A stretch of 64,000 bases of DNA, taken from contig NZ_JAYGIL010000030.1 in assembly GCF_034931025.1 (NCBI RefSeq), positions 12,176 to 76,175 on the forward strand. The letters run 5' to 3'. Under the pieces are notes generated by a model that worked only from the letters and a program-made list of their open reading frames with translations, searched no databases and was not told the DNA's origin. Source of the DNA: Arcicella gelida. GTDB taxonomy: Bacteria > Bacteroidota > Bacteroidia > Cytophagales > Spirosomataceae. The position numbers and the translations under genes are program-made. Shown piece after piece: positions 26,792-34,815 of the stretch (position 1 is the stretch's first letter; each line of letters begins with the position of its first letter).

Positions 26792-28060
26792 ATGAAAACT
26801 CTTATTCGTTCCGTTAAAATAGTTAGTAAAAACAGCGACCTCAACGGTCAGGTGAAAGATATTTTTGTCGAAAATGGTAACATTCTTCACATTGAAAATG
26901 AAATCAATTTAGAAGCCGATGAAATCATTGAAGGTAAAAATATTTGCGTATCAATTGGTTGGTTCGATTTGCGAGTTCATCCAAAAGAACCTGGTAACGA
27001 GTACAAAGAGAGTTTTCAATCTATGGAAGCCGCAGCCTTAGCAGGTGGTTTTTCTGAAATTGCTTTATTACCTAATACCAAGCCTGTTGTTCAATCTCGT
27101 GAGAGTGTCAATTATTTAAAAAGAGCTGGTGAAAAAGTAAAATTTCACCCAATGGCGGCTGTTACGTTAAAATGTGAAGGAAAAGATTTCACTGAGATGA
27201 TTGACCTCCACCAAGCGGGTGCTGTAGCTTTTACAGATGGTGAGCATCCCATCCAAAATCCTGATATTTTCTTAAAAACATTACAATACCTTTCACAATT
27301 TGGTGGAGTACTTATCAATCGTCCCGAAGACAGCAATCTTACTCATTTCGGACAAATGCACGATGGACTAATGAGTACTTTTTTAGGAATGAAAGGAATG
27401 CCTCAAATGGCAGAAGAAATTATGTTAATGCGTGATTTAAAACTTCTGGAATATGTTTTGAATACGCCTTTTACTGAATTGCCAGTTGATAAAAGTATTT
27501 TACATTTCTCTGGAATCTCTTCTGCTGAATCTGTTAATTTAATCAGAATGGGGAAAGATATTGGCTTGCCAATTACTTGTGATGTTTATGCACATCAGCT
27601 TTGCTTTACGGAAAATGATTTGGCAGATTTCAATACCAATTTTAAAGTAAATCCTCCATTCCGTACTCAGGAAGACCTTGATGCACTTTGGGAAGGCTTG
27701 GAAGATGGAACAATTGATGCCATCGCTTCTGACCATAATCCGCAGGATGAAGAATCTAAAAAATTAGAATTCGACATGGCTGAATTTGGCGTAATCGGTT
27801 TAGAAACCCTTTTCGCTGCCATTAATACTTATAACGAAAAAATTTCGCTAGAAGAATTGATTGAAAAAATCACTGTGAATCCTCGCAAAATACTCCAACT
27901 TCCTATTCCAACAATTGCAGTTGGAGAAAAAGCCAACTTAACTGTTTTCTCTGAAGATGAAGAATGGGTTTATCGTGAGAAGAGAATCATTTCTGCTTCC
28001 AAAAACTCTCCTTTTATTGGGAAAACATTAAGAGGAAAAGCGATAAGCGTAATAGTTTAG
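26792..28060 (+). CDS. Dihydroorotase homologue lacking most metal ligands
   Basis: A 422-residue amidohydrolase-fold protein that follows dihydroorotase along its whole length: AGGFSEIALLPNTKP near 84, ITCDVYAHQLCFTE near 261, VNPPFRTQEDL near 286, IASDHNP at 311-317. Key residues differ. The DxHxHxR start is DLRVHPK, so the first ligand is Arg61 and the substrate Arg is Lys65. The next ligand histidines appear as Arg177 (INRPED) and Gly241 (HFSGISS), and the substrate Asn is Lys97. His63, Asp314 and His315 remain. It is probably catalytically inactive, like the PyrC-prime subunits that support aspartate transcarbamoylase, or it has another activity. Divergent dihydroorotases are common in this phylum. 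Confidence 0.85.
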   Translation: MKTLIRSVKIVSKNSDLNGQVKDIFVENGNILHIENEINLEADEIIEGKNICVSIGWFDLRVHPKEPGNEYKESFQSMEAAALAGGFSEIALLPNTKPVVQSRESVNYLKRAGEKVKFHPMAAVTLKCEGKDFTEMIDLHQAGAVAFTDGEHPIQNPDIFLKTLQYLSQFGGVLINRPEDSNLTHFGQMHDGLMSTFLGMKGMPQMAEEIMLMRDLKLLEYVLNTPFTELPVDKSILHFSGISSAESVNLIRMGKDIGLPITCDVYAHQLCFTENDLADFNTNFKVNPPFRTQEDLDALWEGLEDGTIDAIASDHNPQDEESKKLEFDMAEFGVIGLETLFAAINTYNEKISLEELIEKITVNPRKILQLPIPTIAVGEKANLTVFSEDEEWVYREKRIISASKNSPFIGKTLRGKAISVIV

Positions 28061-28062
28061 TT

Positions 28063-28104
28063 GCTGTAGGCAATATGCTTTAGGCAGTAGGATGTAAGCT
28101 TTTA
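28063..28104. repeat. Heptad array B (GCNNTAG-like, six units)
   Basis: Six adjacent 7-mers starting GCTGTAG, GCAATAT, in the register GC..TA., beginning two bases after the stop of the dihydroorotase-like gene. Confidence 0.8.
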
Positions 28105-28153
28105 ATTAAAGATTGGGAGACCTTTAACTACCATTAGATTCGACAAAATTTAA

Positions 28154-28188
28154 AGCCTATAGTCAACTGCTTATAGCCTAAAGCAAAA
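28154..28188. repeat. Heptad array C (AGCCTAT-like, five units)
   Basis: Five adjacent 7-mers, including AGCCTAT and AGCCTAA, just before the first DUF4199 gene. The words are related in reverse complement to array B on the other side of the same gap. Confidence 0.65.
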
Positions 28189-28214
28189 AACAAACCCATT
28201 TTACCAACACAAAA

Positions 28215-28766
28215 ATGTTTAACAAATCGTTTACAAAAACAATTATCATATACGGTTTTATTGCTGGGCTACTTACTTTGGCGTACTGTCTTTTGATTAA
28301 TAATTTAGGACAAATTCCGCTGGATGGCAAAAAAGCACCTTCTATGTTTTTCAGCATTATAGTCATGGTTTTTGCTGTAAAAAATTATCGTAAAAGTAAT
28401 CCAGATGAAACACTTCATTTTTGGGAAGGCTTTGCAGTAGCAAATCTTACCAATATTTTTGGTGCTTGTGTGAGTGCTTTAGGTTTATATTTTTGGTTAA
28501 GCACTAGTGGAAATACTATTTTGGCAGATTATATCAAGCAAACTATTGATATGCTGAATGTTCCAGCTGTAAAAAACGGCTACGTTAAAGAAATGGGAAT
28601 TGCCTCTTTTAAGACGATTGTTGAAGCTTTTAAAATTCTATCACCAAAAGATATTGCTATCGATGAAATAATTGGTTTAAAAGGAAAAACTCCATTGGGT
28701 GTCTTAGTTTCTATTATGATTTCTTTGTATTTTAGAAGACAATATCAATACATAAAAAAACCTTAA
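28215..28766 (+). CDS. DUF4199 membrane protein 1
   Basis: A 183-residue integral membrane protein with four predicted helices (near 9-29, 43-58, 76-100 and 155-172), matching the DUF4199 layout. The conserved NYRKSNPDETLHFWEGFAV segment lies between helices 2 and 3. No catalytic residues are evident and the family function is unknown. It is followed after 3 bases by a paralogue, so the pair is co-transcribed and may form a heteromer. Confidence 0.75.
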   Translation: MFNKSFTKTIIIYGFIAGLLTLAYCLLINNLGQIPLDGKKAPSMFFSIIVMVFAVKNYRKSNPDETLHFWEGFAVANLTNIFGACVSALGLYFWLSTSGNTILADYIKQTIDMLNVPAVKNGYVKEMGIASFKTIVEAFKILSPKDIAIDEIIGLKGKTPLGVLVSIMISLYFRRQYQYIKKP

Positions 28767-28769
28767 ACA

Positions 28770-29303
28770 ATGGAAAATCAAACTACAACTACCAGAATTG
28801 CTTTAAAGTGGGGAATTATCGCTGGAATTATCTCCATCATTTTATCTGTCGCTACACAACTTTTAGGCATTAAAAACAGTGAAAACACATCCATAGTTTT
28901 CTTTCTATCTTTAATCTCTTTTGCTTTCACCTGTTTGATACAAGTATTAGCCATGAACGACTACAAGAGTCAAAACAATGGCTTCATGAGCTACAGTGAA
29001 GGTTTAGGTATTGGTTTGCTTTCTGGCACTATTTGGGGCGTAGTTTCAGGCGGTTTCAATATTATTTATGTAAAATACATTGATAATTCAGATATGTTAA
29101 AACAAGCCAATGTAATGAGACAAAGAATGGAGGAACAAGGTGCTACAGATGCACAGATGGAATTGAATGAAAAAATGATTGCTTATTTAACTGACCCTAG
29201 TTTTTTATTTATTATTAATGTTATAGTTGGATTTATAGGTGGTTTAATCGTTTCTTTGGTGATTTCTGCCATTCTTAAAAAAGAAAAATCAATTTTTGAA
29301 TAA
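28770..29303 (+). CDS. DUF4199 membrane protein 2
   Basis: A 177-residue paralogue of the preceding protein with the same helix pattern. NDYKSQNNGFMSYSEGLGIG near 66-85 corresponds to the NYRKSN...FWEGFAV region of its partner. A charged loop, MRQRMEEQGATDAQMELNEK, precedes the last helix. Function unknown. It sits 65 bases ahead of gldF and may share a transcript with it. Confidence 0.75.
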   Translation: MENQTTTTRIALKWGIIAGIISIILSVATQLLGIKNSENTSIVFFLSLISFAFTCLIQVLAMNDYKSQNNGFMSYSEGLGIGLLSGTIWGVVSGGFNIIYVKYIDNSDMLKQANVMRQRMEEQGATDAQMELNEKMIAYLTDPSFLFIINVIVGFIGGLIVSLVISAILKKEKSIFE

Positions 29304-29368
29304 TCTTTCCTAAACGATAGAGTTATTGATGACAGAGCAAACAATTCATTATCAAATTTTAAATTACC

Positions 29369-30094
29369 ATGTATCAAATCTTCAAAAAAGAAGTAAATAC
29401 TTTCCTAAGTTCAATTGTTGGTTATATCGTTATTGGTGTATTTTTTACCGCAACAGGATTGTTCGTATGGTTTTTTAAGGATAATATTCTTGATTATGGC
29501 TTTGCAGATTTATCATCTTTTTTCCAAATTGCTCCTTTTATTTTCTTGTTTTTGATTCCTGCTACAACGATGCGGGCTTTTGCAGAAGAAGTAAAATCTG
29601 GCACGATTGAATTACTATTTACCAAACCACTTTCCACTTGGCAAATCATTTTAGGAAAATACTTTGCAAGTTGCTATTTGGTTTTTCTAGCACTTTTACC
29701 TACTACTTTATATTATTATTCGGTTTATCAGTTAGGAAATCCGCAAGGAAATATTGATTCTGCTGCCGTGCTGAGTTCATATTTAGGACTTTTCTTTTTG
29801 GCTTGTGTTTTTGCTGCAATTGGCATATTTACTTCTTCTTTGACTGATAACCAAGTAACAGCATTTATTTTAGCATTTACGATATGTTTGATACTTTATT
29901 ATGGAATCGGACAATTAGCTCAATTACCTTTCTTGGGCGACTTTGCTTATGTTTTTGCTCAATTTGGGTTAGATTATCAATATGATGCCCTTGGAAGGGG
30001 TTTGATTGATTCCAGAAATGTTATTTATTTCGTTTCGGTAATTTTCTTGGCACTTTGGGGAACGAAGTTGAAATTATCGACGATTAGACTGTAA
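29369..30094 (+). CDS. gldF: Gliding-motility ABC transporter permease GldF
   Basis: A 241-residue ABC-2-type permease with six predicted helices. It starts MYQIFKKEVNTFLSSIVGYIV, as GldF proteins do, and carries the ABC-2 segment AEEVKSGTIELLFTKPLSTWQIILGKY (about 70-97) between helices 2 and 3. GldF works with GldA (ATPase) and GldG in gliding bacteria; its exact substrate is unknown. The usual partner gldG is not next to it: the next gene, 148 bases on, encodes a DUF4286 protein. A heptad array begins right after the stop codon. Confidence 0.88.
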   Translation: MYQIFKKEVNTFLSSIVGYIVIGVFFTATGLFVWFFKDNILDYGFADLSSFFQIAPFIFLFLIPATTMRAFAEEVKSGTIELLFTKPLSTWQIILGKYFASCYLVFLALLPTTLYYYSVYQLGNPQGNIDSAAVLSSYLGLFFLACVFAAIGIFTSSLTDNQVTAFILAFTICLILYYGIGQLAQLPFLGDFAYVFAQFGLDYQYDALGRGLIDSRNVIYFVSVIFLALWGTKLKLSTIRL

Positions 30095-30129
30095 GATACA
30101 AGAAGCAAGATTTTAGAGTCAAGACCTTG
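30095..30129. repeat. Heptad array D (GATACAA-like, five units)
   Basis: Five adjacent 7-mers beginning GATACAA, GAAGCAA, in the register GA...AA, starting on the base after the gldF stop codon. Confidence 0.8.
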
Positions 30130-30190
30130 AATAAGGACTTTATATTTTGTTGCTTGAAGATTTGAGAGAGAAAAGAAAACAATTATTACC

Positions 30191-30232
30191 GTTCAAAGCT
30201 CAGGGCTGAAAGCTCAAAGCTTTGAGTTAAAA
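30191..30232. repeat. Heptad array E (GCTCAAA-like, six units)
   Basis: Six adjacent 7-mers including GTTCAAA, GCTGAAA and GCTCAAA, ending ten bases before the DUF4286 start codon. It contains the palindrome CTCAAAGCTTTGAG (30213-30226). Confidence 0.8.
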
Positions 30233-30241
30233 TTCACCCTT

Positions 30242-30547
30242 ATGTTATTTCACAATATCACATATAATATCGACGTCAATTCAGAACAGGATTTTTTGGA
30301 TTGGATGAGAAGTACGCATGTTCCAAATGTAATGATGACAGGCTTTCCGAAAAGCTTTAAAATATTGAAATTATTAACGGAAATTGATAACGGTGGCGTT
30401 ACGTATTCATTCCAATATTTTTTCGATAGTATAGAAGGCTTTGAAGTTTTTGAAAACGATTATTTAGACGATTTGAACGATGCGGTTGATAAACGCTATC
30501 GTGGTAAATACGTTTTCTTCCCAAGTTTACTCCAAGATATTTCTTAG
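30242..30547 (+). CDS. DUF4286 family protein
   Basis: A 101-residue cytoplasmic protein beginning MLFHNITYNIDVNSEQDFLDWM and ending near YRGKYVFFPSLLQDI, the pattern of DUF4286, a small ferredoxin-like (alpha+beta) family common in Bacteroidota. No active site is known. It lies between heptad array E and a gene for an exported protein 33 bases downstream, which may be co-transcribed. Confidence 0.8.
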   Translation: MLFHNITYNIDVNSEQDFLDWMRSTHVPNVMMTGFPKSFKILKLLTEIDNGGVTYSFQYFFDSIEGFEVFENDYLDDLNDAVDKRYRGKYVFFPSLLQDIS

Positions 30548-30580
30548 TTAGTATGCTTAAAACCTCTAAAAATCTAACCA

Positions 30581-31456
30581 ATGAAAACATTACTACTCTT
30601 ATTGACACTTCTTTCAGCTTGTTTTACGGTAAATGCACAAGATTTTTATAAAGCTGATAGCACAAAAACTACCCCAAATTTATACATCATTCGCTTAAAA
30701 GATGGCTCACAATTATTAGGCAGAATTATTGAACAAAATACTGTTCAAAGTAAAATTCAAACCGAAAATTTGGGTTTAATAACGGTTGATGTTGCTCAGA
30801 TTTTAAGTGTTGAATTGTACGACAAAAACAAACCTGCAAGTAATAAACCTTATTATCCCAATCGTTTTGTGAATCGACTTCTTGTTGCTCCTACTGGTTT
30901 TGCGATGGAAAAGGAAGCTATAGAATATCATAATATTCTGTTCTATTACAGTGAATTTGCAGCAGCTTTAGGCGAAAAATTGAGCTTGGGTTTTGGTTTT
31001 TTTACCGTTATTCCTACGCAATTCTATTCAATAAAAGCCAAAGTAAACATAATTTCAAAAGATAAATTCAATTTCTCAGTCACAGGAAATCACATGGGTG
31101 GAAAAGAAATTGGAAGTACTTCTATCATTATTCCATCATTTAGTTTTGGCAAAAAAGAAAGCTTTTTTAATGTAAGTCCTGTTTTCTTCACAGAAGATAC
31201 TAATGGTGGTTTCGGGCTATCATTAGGATACATGAAAAAAACGTCTCCTAATCTCACTTTTTTCACCGAAAACTTCTTCGCAATTGGCAATGGACTAAGT
31301 GTTGAAGACGGTTTTGTCTTTTCAGCTGGTTTGCGTTTTGATAGACCAAGACATGCCTTTGATATAAACATTCTTGTTCCTACAGGTCTCTCTGATAATG
31401 ATAATAATGTTTACTTATTCCCAAGTGTAGGCTATCATTTAAAACTAAGTAAATAA
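30581..31456 (+). CDS. Exported beta-rich protein of unknown function
   Basis: A 291-residue protein with a clear signal peptide (MKTLLLLLTLLSACFTVNAQ). Residues 35-75 (IRLKDGSQLLGRIIEQNTVQ) resemble a small Sm-like or prealbumin-like beta module seen before many Bacteroidota envelope proteins. From about 95 on, alternating hydrophobic strands ending with aromatic or branched residues (HLKLSK) suggest a small outer-membrane barrel or a periplasmic beta protein. Not recognised as a named family. Confidence 0.65.
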   Translation: MKTLLLLLTLLSACFTVNAQDFYKADSTKTTPNLYIIRLKDGSQLLGRIIEQNTVQSKIQTENLGLITVDVAQILSVELYDKNKPASNKPYYPNRFVNRLLVAPTGFAMEKEAIEYHNILFYYSEFAAALGEKLSLGFGFFTVIPTQFYSIKAKVNIISKDKFNFSVTGNHMGGKEIGSTSIIIPSFSFGKKESFFNVSPVFFTEDTNGGFGLSLGYMKKTSPNLTFFTENFFAIGNGLSVEDGFVFSAGLRFDRPRHAFDINILVPTGLSDNDNNVYLFPSVGYHLKLSK

Positions 31457-31552
31457 TATTTTCACTGACTATTTTATCGTTAAATCAGGATAATTGTTTG
31501 GGATAATAAAGCTAATTTGTAGCATTATTCTCAAACAAAATCCAATTTAATT

Positions 31553-33022
31553 ATGTCAGATACTAAACAACAAAACTCAAGACGGGATTTCCTCAAAACG
31601 AGTTCATTGGCCTTGGGTAGTTTTTTTATTGTACCTCGCCATGTACTTGGCAAAGGTTTCATTGCTCCAAGTGATAAGCTCAATATAGCAGCCATTGGTG
31701 CTGGTGGTAAAGGGACTTCAGATATTATCAATGCTTATAATAATGGTGCGTCTAATGTAGTTGCTCTTTGTGATGTAGATTTTGCAAGAGCTAAAACTGC
31801 TTTTGACAAATTCCCTAATGCCAAAAAATACCGTGATTTCAGAGTAATGTTAGATGAAATGCGTTCGGATATTGATGCCGTAACGATTTCTACTCCCGAC
31901 CATTTCCATGCTTATGCTGCTATGCAATGTATGCAAATGGGAAAACATGTATATGTCCAAAAACCATTGACGCACAATATCGCTGAGGCACGATTACTAA
32001 CAAATGCTGCTAGAAAATATAAAGTAGTTACACAAATGGGTAATCAGGGTTCTTCAAATCCTGCACAAAACGTTGCGATTAAATGGTTTGAAGAAGGGAA
32101 AATCGGAAATGTACATACAGTAAATATCTGGACAAACCGCCCTGTTTGGCCACAAGGAATTCCTGTTCCTACCGACAAACCACCTTTGGTAGAATCAATG
32201 TCTCCTAAAGACTGGGATACTTGGGTTGGGCCTGCTCAATGGGTTGACTATCATCCACTTTATCATCCATTCAAATGGCGTGGTTGGTGGAATTTTGGTA
32301 CAGGAGCTTTAGGTGATATTGGTTGTCATACAATTGATTCTGCTTTTAGAATCCTTGGTTTGGGTTATCCAACAGAAGTAGAATGTAGTGTTGGTGCAGT
32401 ATTTATCAAAGATTGGACTCCTGAATATATTCCTGAAGGTTGTCCACCATCATCGCACGTCGAGATTAAATTCCCTGCTACAAAAAAGAATAAATCACCA
32501 ATGAAGATGATTTGGATGGATGGTGGTATCAGACCAATGCACCCTGAATTAATTCCTGCCAATGAAGCCATCAGTAATGATGGTGGAGCAAATGGTATTA
32601 TTTTAACAGGAACGAAAGGCATCATGACCATCGGAATGTATGGAAATGACCCTAAAATTTACTTGAACTCTGGTGAAAGAATTGAAATGCCAAAACCAAC
32701 CACAGAAGTAAAATCTTTACCAGAATATGGACATCAAATCAGTTGGACTGAAGCTTGTAAAGCGGGTTATGAAAGTAAAGAACATAAAGGCTTGACATCT
32801 TCATTCGATTATTCAGGTCCACTTACCGAAACTGTTTTAATGGGTAATTTGGCAATTCGTAGTTATATGCTTCGTAAAAAGAATGAGAGAGGCAATTTTG
32901 ATTTCTACGGAAGAAATAAACTAATCTGGAATGGTGGAGATATGAAAATCACAAACTTTGATGATGCAAACCAATTCGTTGGTCGTGAATATCGTCAAGG
33001 CTGGAAAATTGCAGATTTGTAG
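31553..33022 (+). CDS. Tat-exported Gfo/Idh/MocA-family oxidoreductase
   Basis: A 489-residue sugar-type oxidoreductase. It begins with a twin-arginine signal: SRRDFLK at 9-15, a hydrophobic stretch and HVLGKG, so it is probably exported folded with its NAD(P) cofactor. The Rossmann domain follows (AAIGAGGKGTSDI near 47, CDVDFARAK, then STPDHFHAYAA near 109). The usual EKP motif is QKP (VYVQKPLTHN, near 137). The C-terminal GFO_IDH_MocA_C2-like domain has LGDIGCHTIDSAFR near 251. Substrates of the secreted subfamily are mostly uncharacterised glycosides. It is monocistronic and followed by a very strong terminator. Confidence 0.88.
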   Translation: MSDTKQQNSRRDFLKTSSLALGSFFIVPRHVLGKGFIAPSDKLNIAAIGAGGKGTSDIINAYNNGASNVVALCDVDFARAKTAFDKFPNAKKYRDFRVMLDEMRSDIDAVTISTPDHFHAYAAMQCMQMGKHVYVQKPLTHNIAEARLLTNAARKYKVVTQMGNQGSSNPAQNVAIKWFEEGKIGNVHTVNIWTNRPVWPQGIPVPTDKPPLVESMSPKDWDTWVGPAQWVDYHPLYHPFKWRGWWNFGTGALGDIGCHTIDSAFRILGLGYPTEVECSVGAVFIKDWTPEYIPEGCPPSSHVEIKFPATKKNKSPMKMIWMDGGIRPMHPELIPANEAISNDGGANGIILTGTKGIMTIGMYGNDPKIYLNSGERIEMPKPTTEVKSLPEYGHQISWTEACKAGYESKEHKGLTSSFDYSGPLTETVLMGNLAIRSYMLRKKNERGNFDFYGRNKLIWNGGDMKITNFDDANQFVGREYRQGWKIADL

Positions 33023-33062
33023 TTTTTCTGATGTTAATAAACACGAATTACTACGAAGTTTA

Positions 33063-33111
33063 AAATCAAAGAAGCGGTCGAAAATTAGTTTTTCGACCGC
33101 TTCTTTGATTT
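33063..33111. terminator. Very strong bidirectional terminator
   Basis: A perfect 22-bp stem pairs 33063-33084 with 33090-33111 (core GAAGCGGTCGAAAA/TTTTCGACCGCTTC) around a 5-base loop. It separates the convergent oxidoreductase (ends 33022) and porX (ends 33143) genes and has A/T ends on both sides. Confidence 0.9.
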
Positions 33112-33142
33112 CTAAATGCTGTAATTACTCAATATTTATAAA

Positions 33143-34714
33143 TTATTTCGCCGTTAAATACACAAATGGAATAATACATTCCTCTAACGAAATACCACCA
33201 TGCTGAAAAGTATTTCTATAATGGCTGACGTAATGATTGTAATTGTTCGGATACGCAAAGAAGTAATCTTCTTTTGTGAACACATAAGTAGTCGAAACAT
33301 TTACTTTAGGCAAGAAAAAACGCTCTGGTTTTCTACAAACTAATAAATGGTTTTCATCGTCCCAATTTAAATTTCTTCCTTGTTTATAGCGTAAATTAGT
33401 ATTTACAGAACGGTCTCCTACAATTTTTACTGGATTCTGTACACGAATCATTCCGTGGTCGGTTGTGATAATTAATCTTCCTTTTTTGTCAGAAATCTTC
33501 TTGAGTAAATCAAACAAAGGTGAGTGTGTAAACCAACTAGCCGTTAAACTTCTATAACCAGATTCATCAGGGGCTAATTCTTTAATCATTGCCATGTCTG
33601 TTCTGGCATGAGAAAGCATATCTACAAAGTTATACACCACCACATTAAGATGATTTTGTGTCAATTTAGAGAAGTTCTCTACCAAACTTTTCCCTTGGTT
33701 ATTATGAATAACTTTATGGTAAGAAGATTTTACCGCAAAAGGCATTCTACTTTTACGAATTTGTTCTTGAAAGAAAAACTCTTCATGTTGATTAAAACCT
33801 TCTTCGTCTTCACTATCACCAATATCTTGTACCCAATGTTTTGGATATTGTTTTTCAATTTCAGAAGGCATCAAACCTGAGAAAATTGAATTTCTTGCAT
33901 AAGCTGTTGTTGTTGGTAAAATAGAATAATAGGTTGATTCTTCTTCGACAGAAAAATAATCTTGAATCAAACCTTCTAGTACTTTCCACTGGTCAAAGCG
34001 CAAATTATCAATTAAAACAAAGAAAAGCGGAGAGTCTTCTCTGAGTAAAGGAAATACTTTTTTTCTCATCAATTGATGCGACAAAACTGGATTATTTCCT
34101 TTGGGTTCGTTTAGCCAATTCTCATAATTTTCTGTGATAAATCTTGAGAAGTTAGCGTTCGCTTCAGATTTCTGCATATTCATTACTTCTGCCATCGACT
34201 TGTTCTCAGTTCTATCGATTTCCAATTCCCAGAAAAGTAATTTTTTATACACATCAGCCCACTCTGCATGATCCATCTTATCTTGATAGCGCATCGCTAA
34301 CTGGCGGAATTCTTGCTGATAAGAAAGATTCGTTTTTTCTTCTTCTAATCTTTTCTTATCTAATATTTTCTTAACCGAAAGAAGTATCTGATTGGGATTC
34401 AATGGTTTAATTAAATAATCAGCAATTTTAGAACCAATTGCCTCCTCCATAATATCCTCTTCTTCAGACTTGGTAATCATCACAACTGGCAAATTAGGCT
34501 TCAATTGTTTGATTTTAGGAAGTACCTCAAGCCCCGTCATTCCGGGCATATTTTCATCTAAAAAAACTACATCAAATTTCTTTTTTTCTACTTCTTCTAA
34601 AGCATCCGCACCAGAATTCACAGGTGTAACATCGTAGCCTTTTTGGGTCAAAAACATGATATATGGCTTAAGCAAATCGATTTCATCGTCTGCCCATAGA
34701 ATTGAATATTGCAT
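33143..34714 (-). CDS. porX: PorX, T9SS response regulator with PglZ phosphatase domain
   Basis: A 523-residue PorX, the two-component regulator that links a PorY-type kinase to type IX secretion. The receiver domain (1-125) has the acidic pair Asp9/Asp10, phospho-acceptor Asp53 in VVFLDENMPGMTG, Thr in MITKSEEED and Lys in YLIKPLNP. After a helical linker, the PglZ/alkaline-phosphatase-superfamily domain (about 210-520) has IDNLRFDQWKVLEG near 232, LPTTTAYARNS near 263 and TTDHGM near 414, which would bind two zinc ions and act on cyclic or linear oligonucleotides as shown for PorX. porY is not in the window; sprA lies 7 kb away. Confidence 0.95.
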   Translation of the reverse strand: MQYSILWADDEIDLLKPYIMFLTQKGYDVTPVNSGADALEEVEKKKFDVVFLDENMPGMTGLEVLPKIKQLKPNLPVVMITKSEEEDIMEEAIGSKIADYLIKPLNPNQILLSVKKILDKKRLEEEKTNLSYQQEFRQLAMRYQDKMDHAEWADVYKKLLFWELEIDRTENKSMAEVMNMQKSEANANFSRFITENYENWLNEPKGNNPVLSHQLMRKKVFPLLREDSPLFFVLIDNLRFDQWKVLEGLIQDYFSVEEESTYYSILPTTTAYARNSIFSGLMPSEIEKQYPKHWVQDIGDSEDEEGFNQHEEFFFQEQIRKSRMPFAVKSSYHKVIHNNQGKSLVENFSKLTQNHLNVVVYNFVDMLSHARTDMAMIKELAPDESGYRSLTASWFTHSPLFDLLKKISDKKGRLIITTDHGMIRVQNPVKIVGDRSVNTNLRYKQGRNLNWDDENHLLVCRKPERFFLPKVNVSTTYVFTKEDYFFAYPNNYNHYVSHYRNTFQHGGISLEECIIPFVYLTAK

Positions 34715-34767
34715 AATTAAAATGGATTGTTTTCATTACTGATTTCAGTACTGTTCACTTAAAATGG

Positions 34768-34795
34768 AAAATACAGCGTTTTATTGCTGTATTTT
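34768..34795 (-). terminator. Terminator after the DUF1028 gene
   Basis: AAAATACAGC (34768-34777) pairs with GCTGTATTTT (34786-34795). On the minus strand a T-run closes the stem, 21 bases after the DUF1028 stop. Confidence 0.75.
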
Positions 34796-34815
34796 TTGTT
34801 AATTTTAGTTAAATA

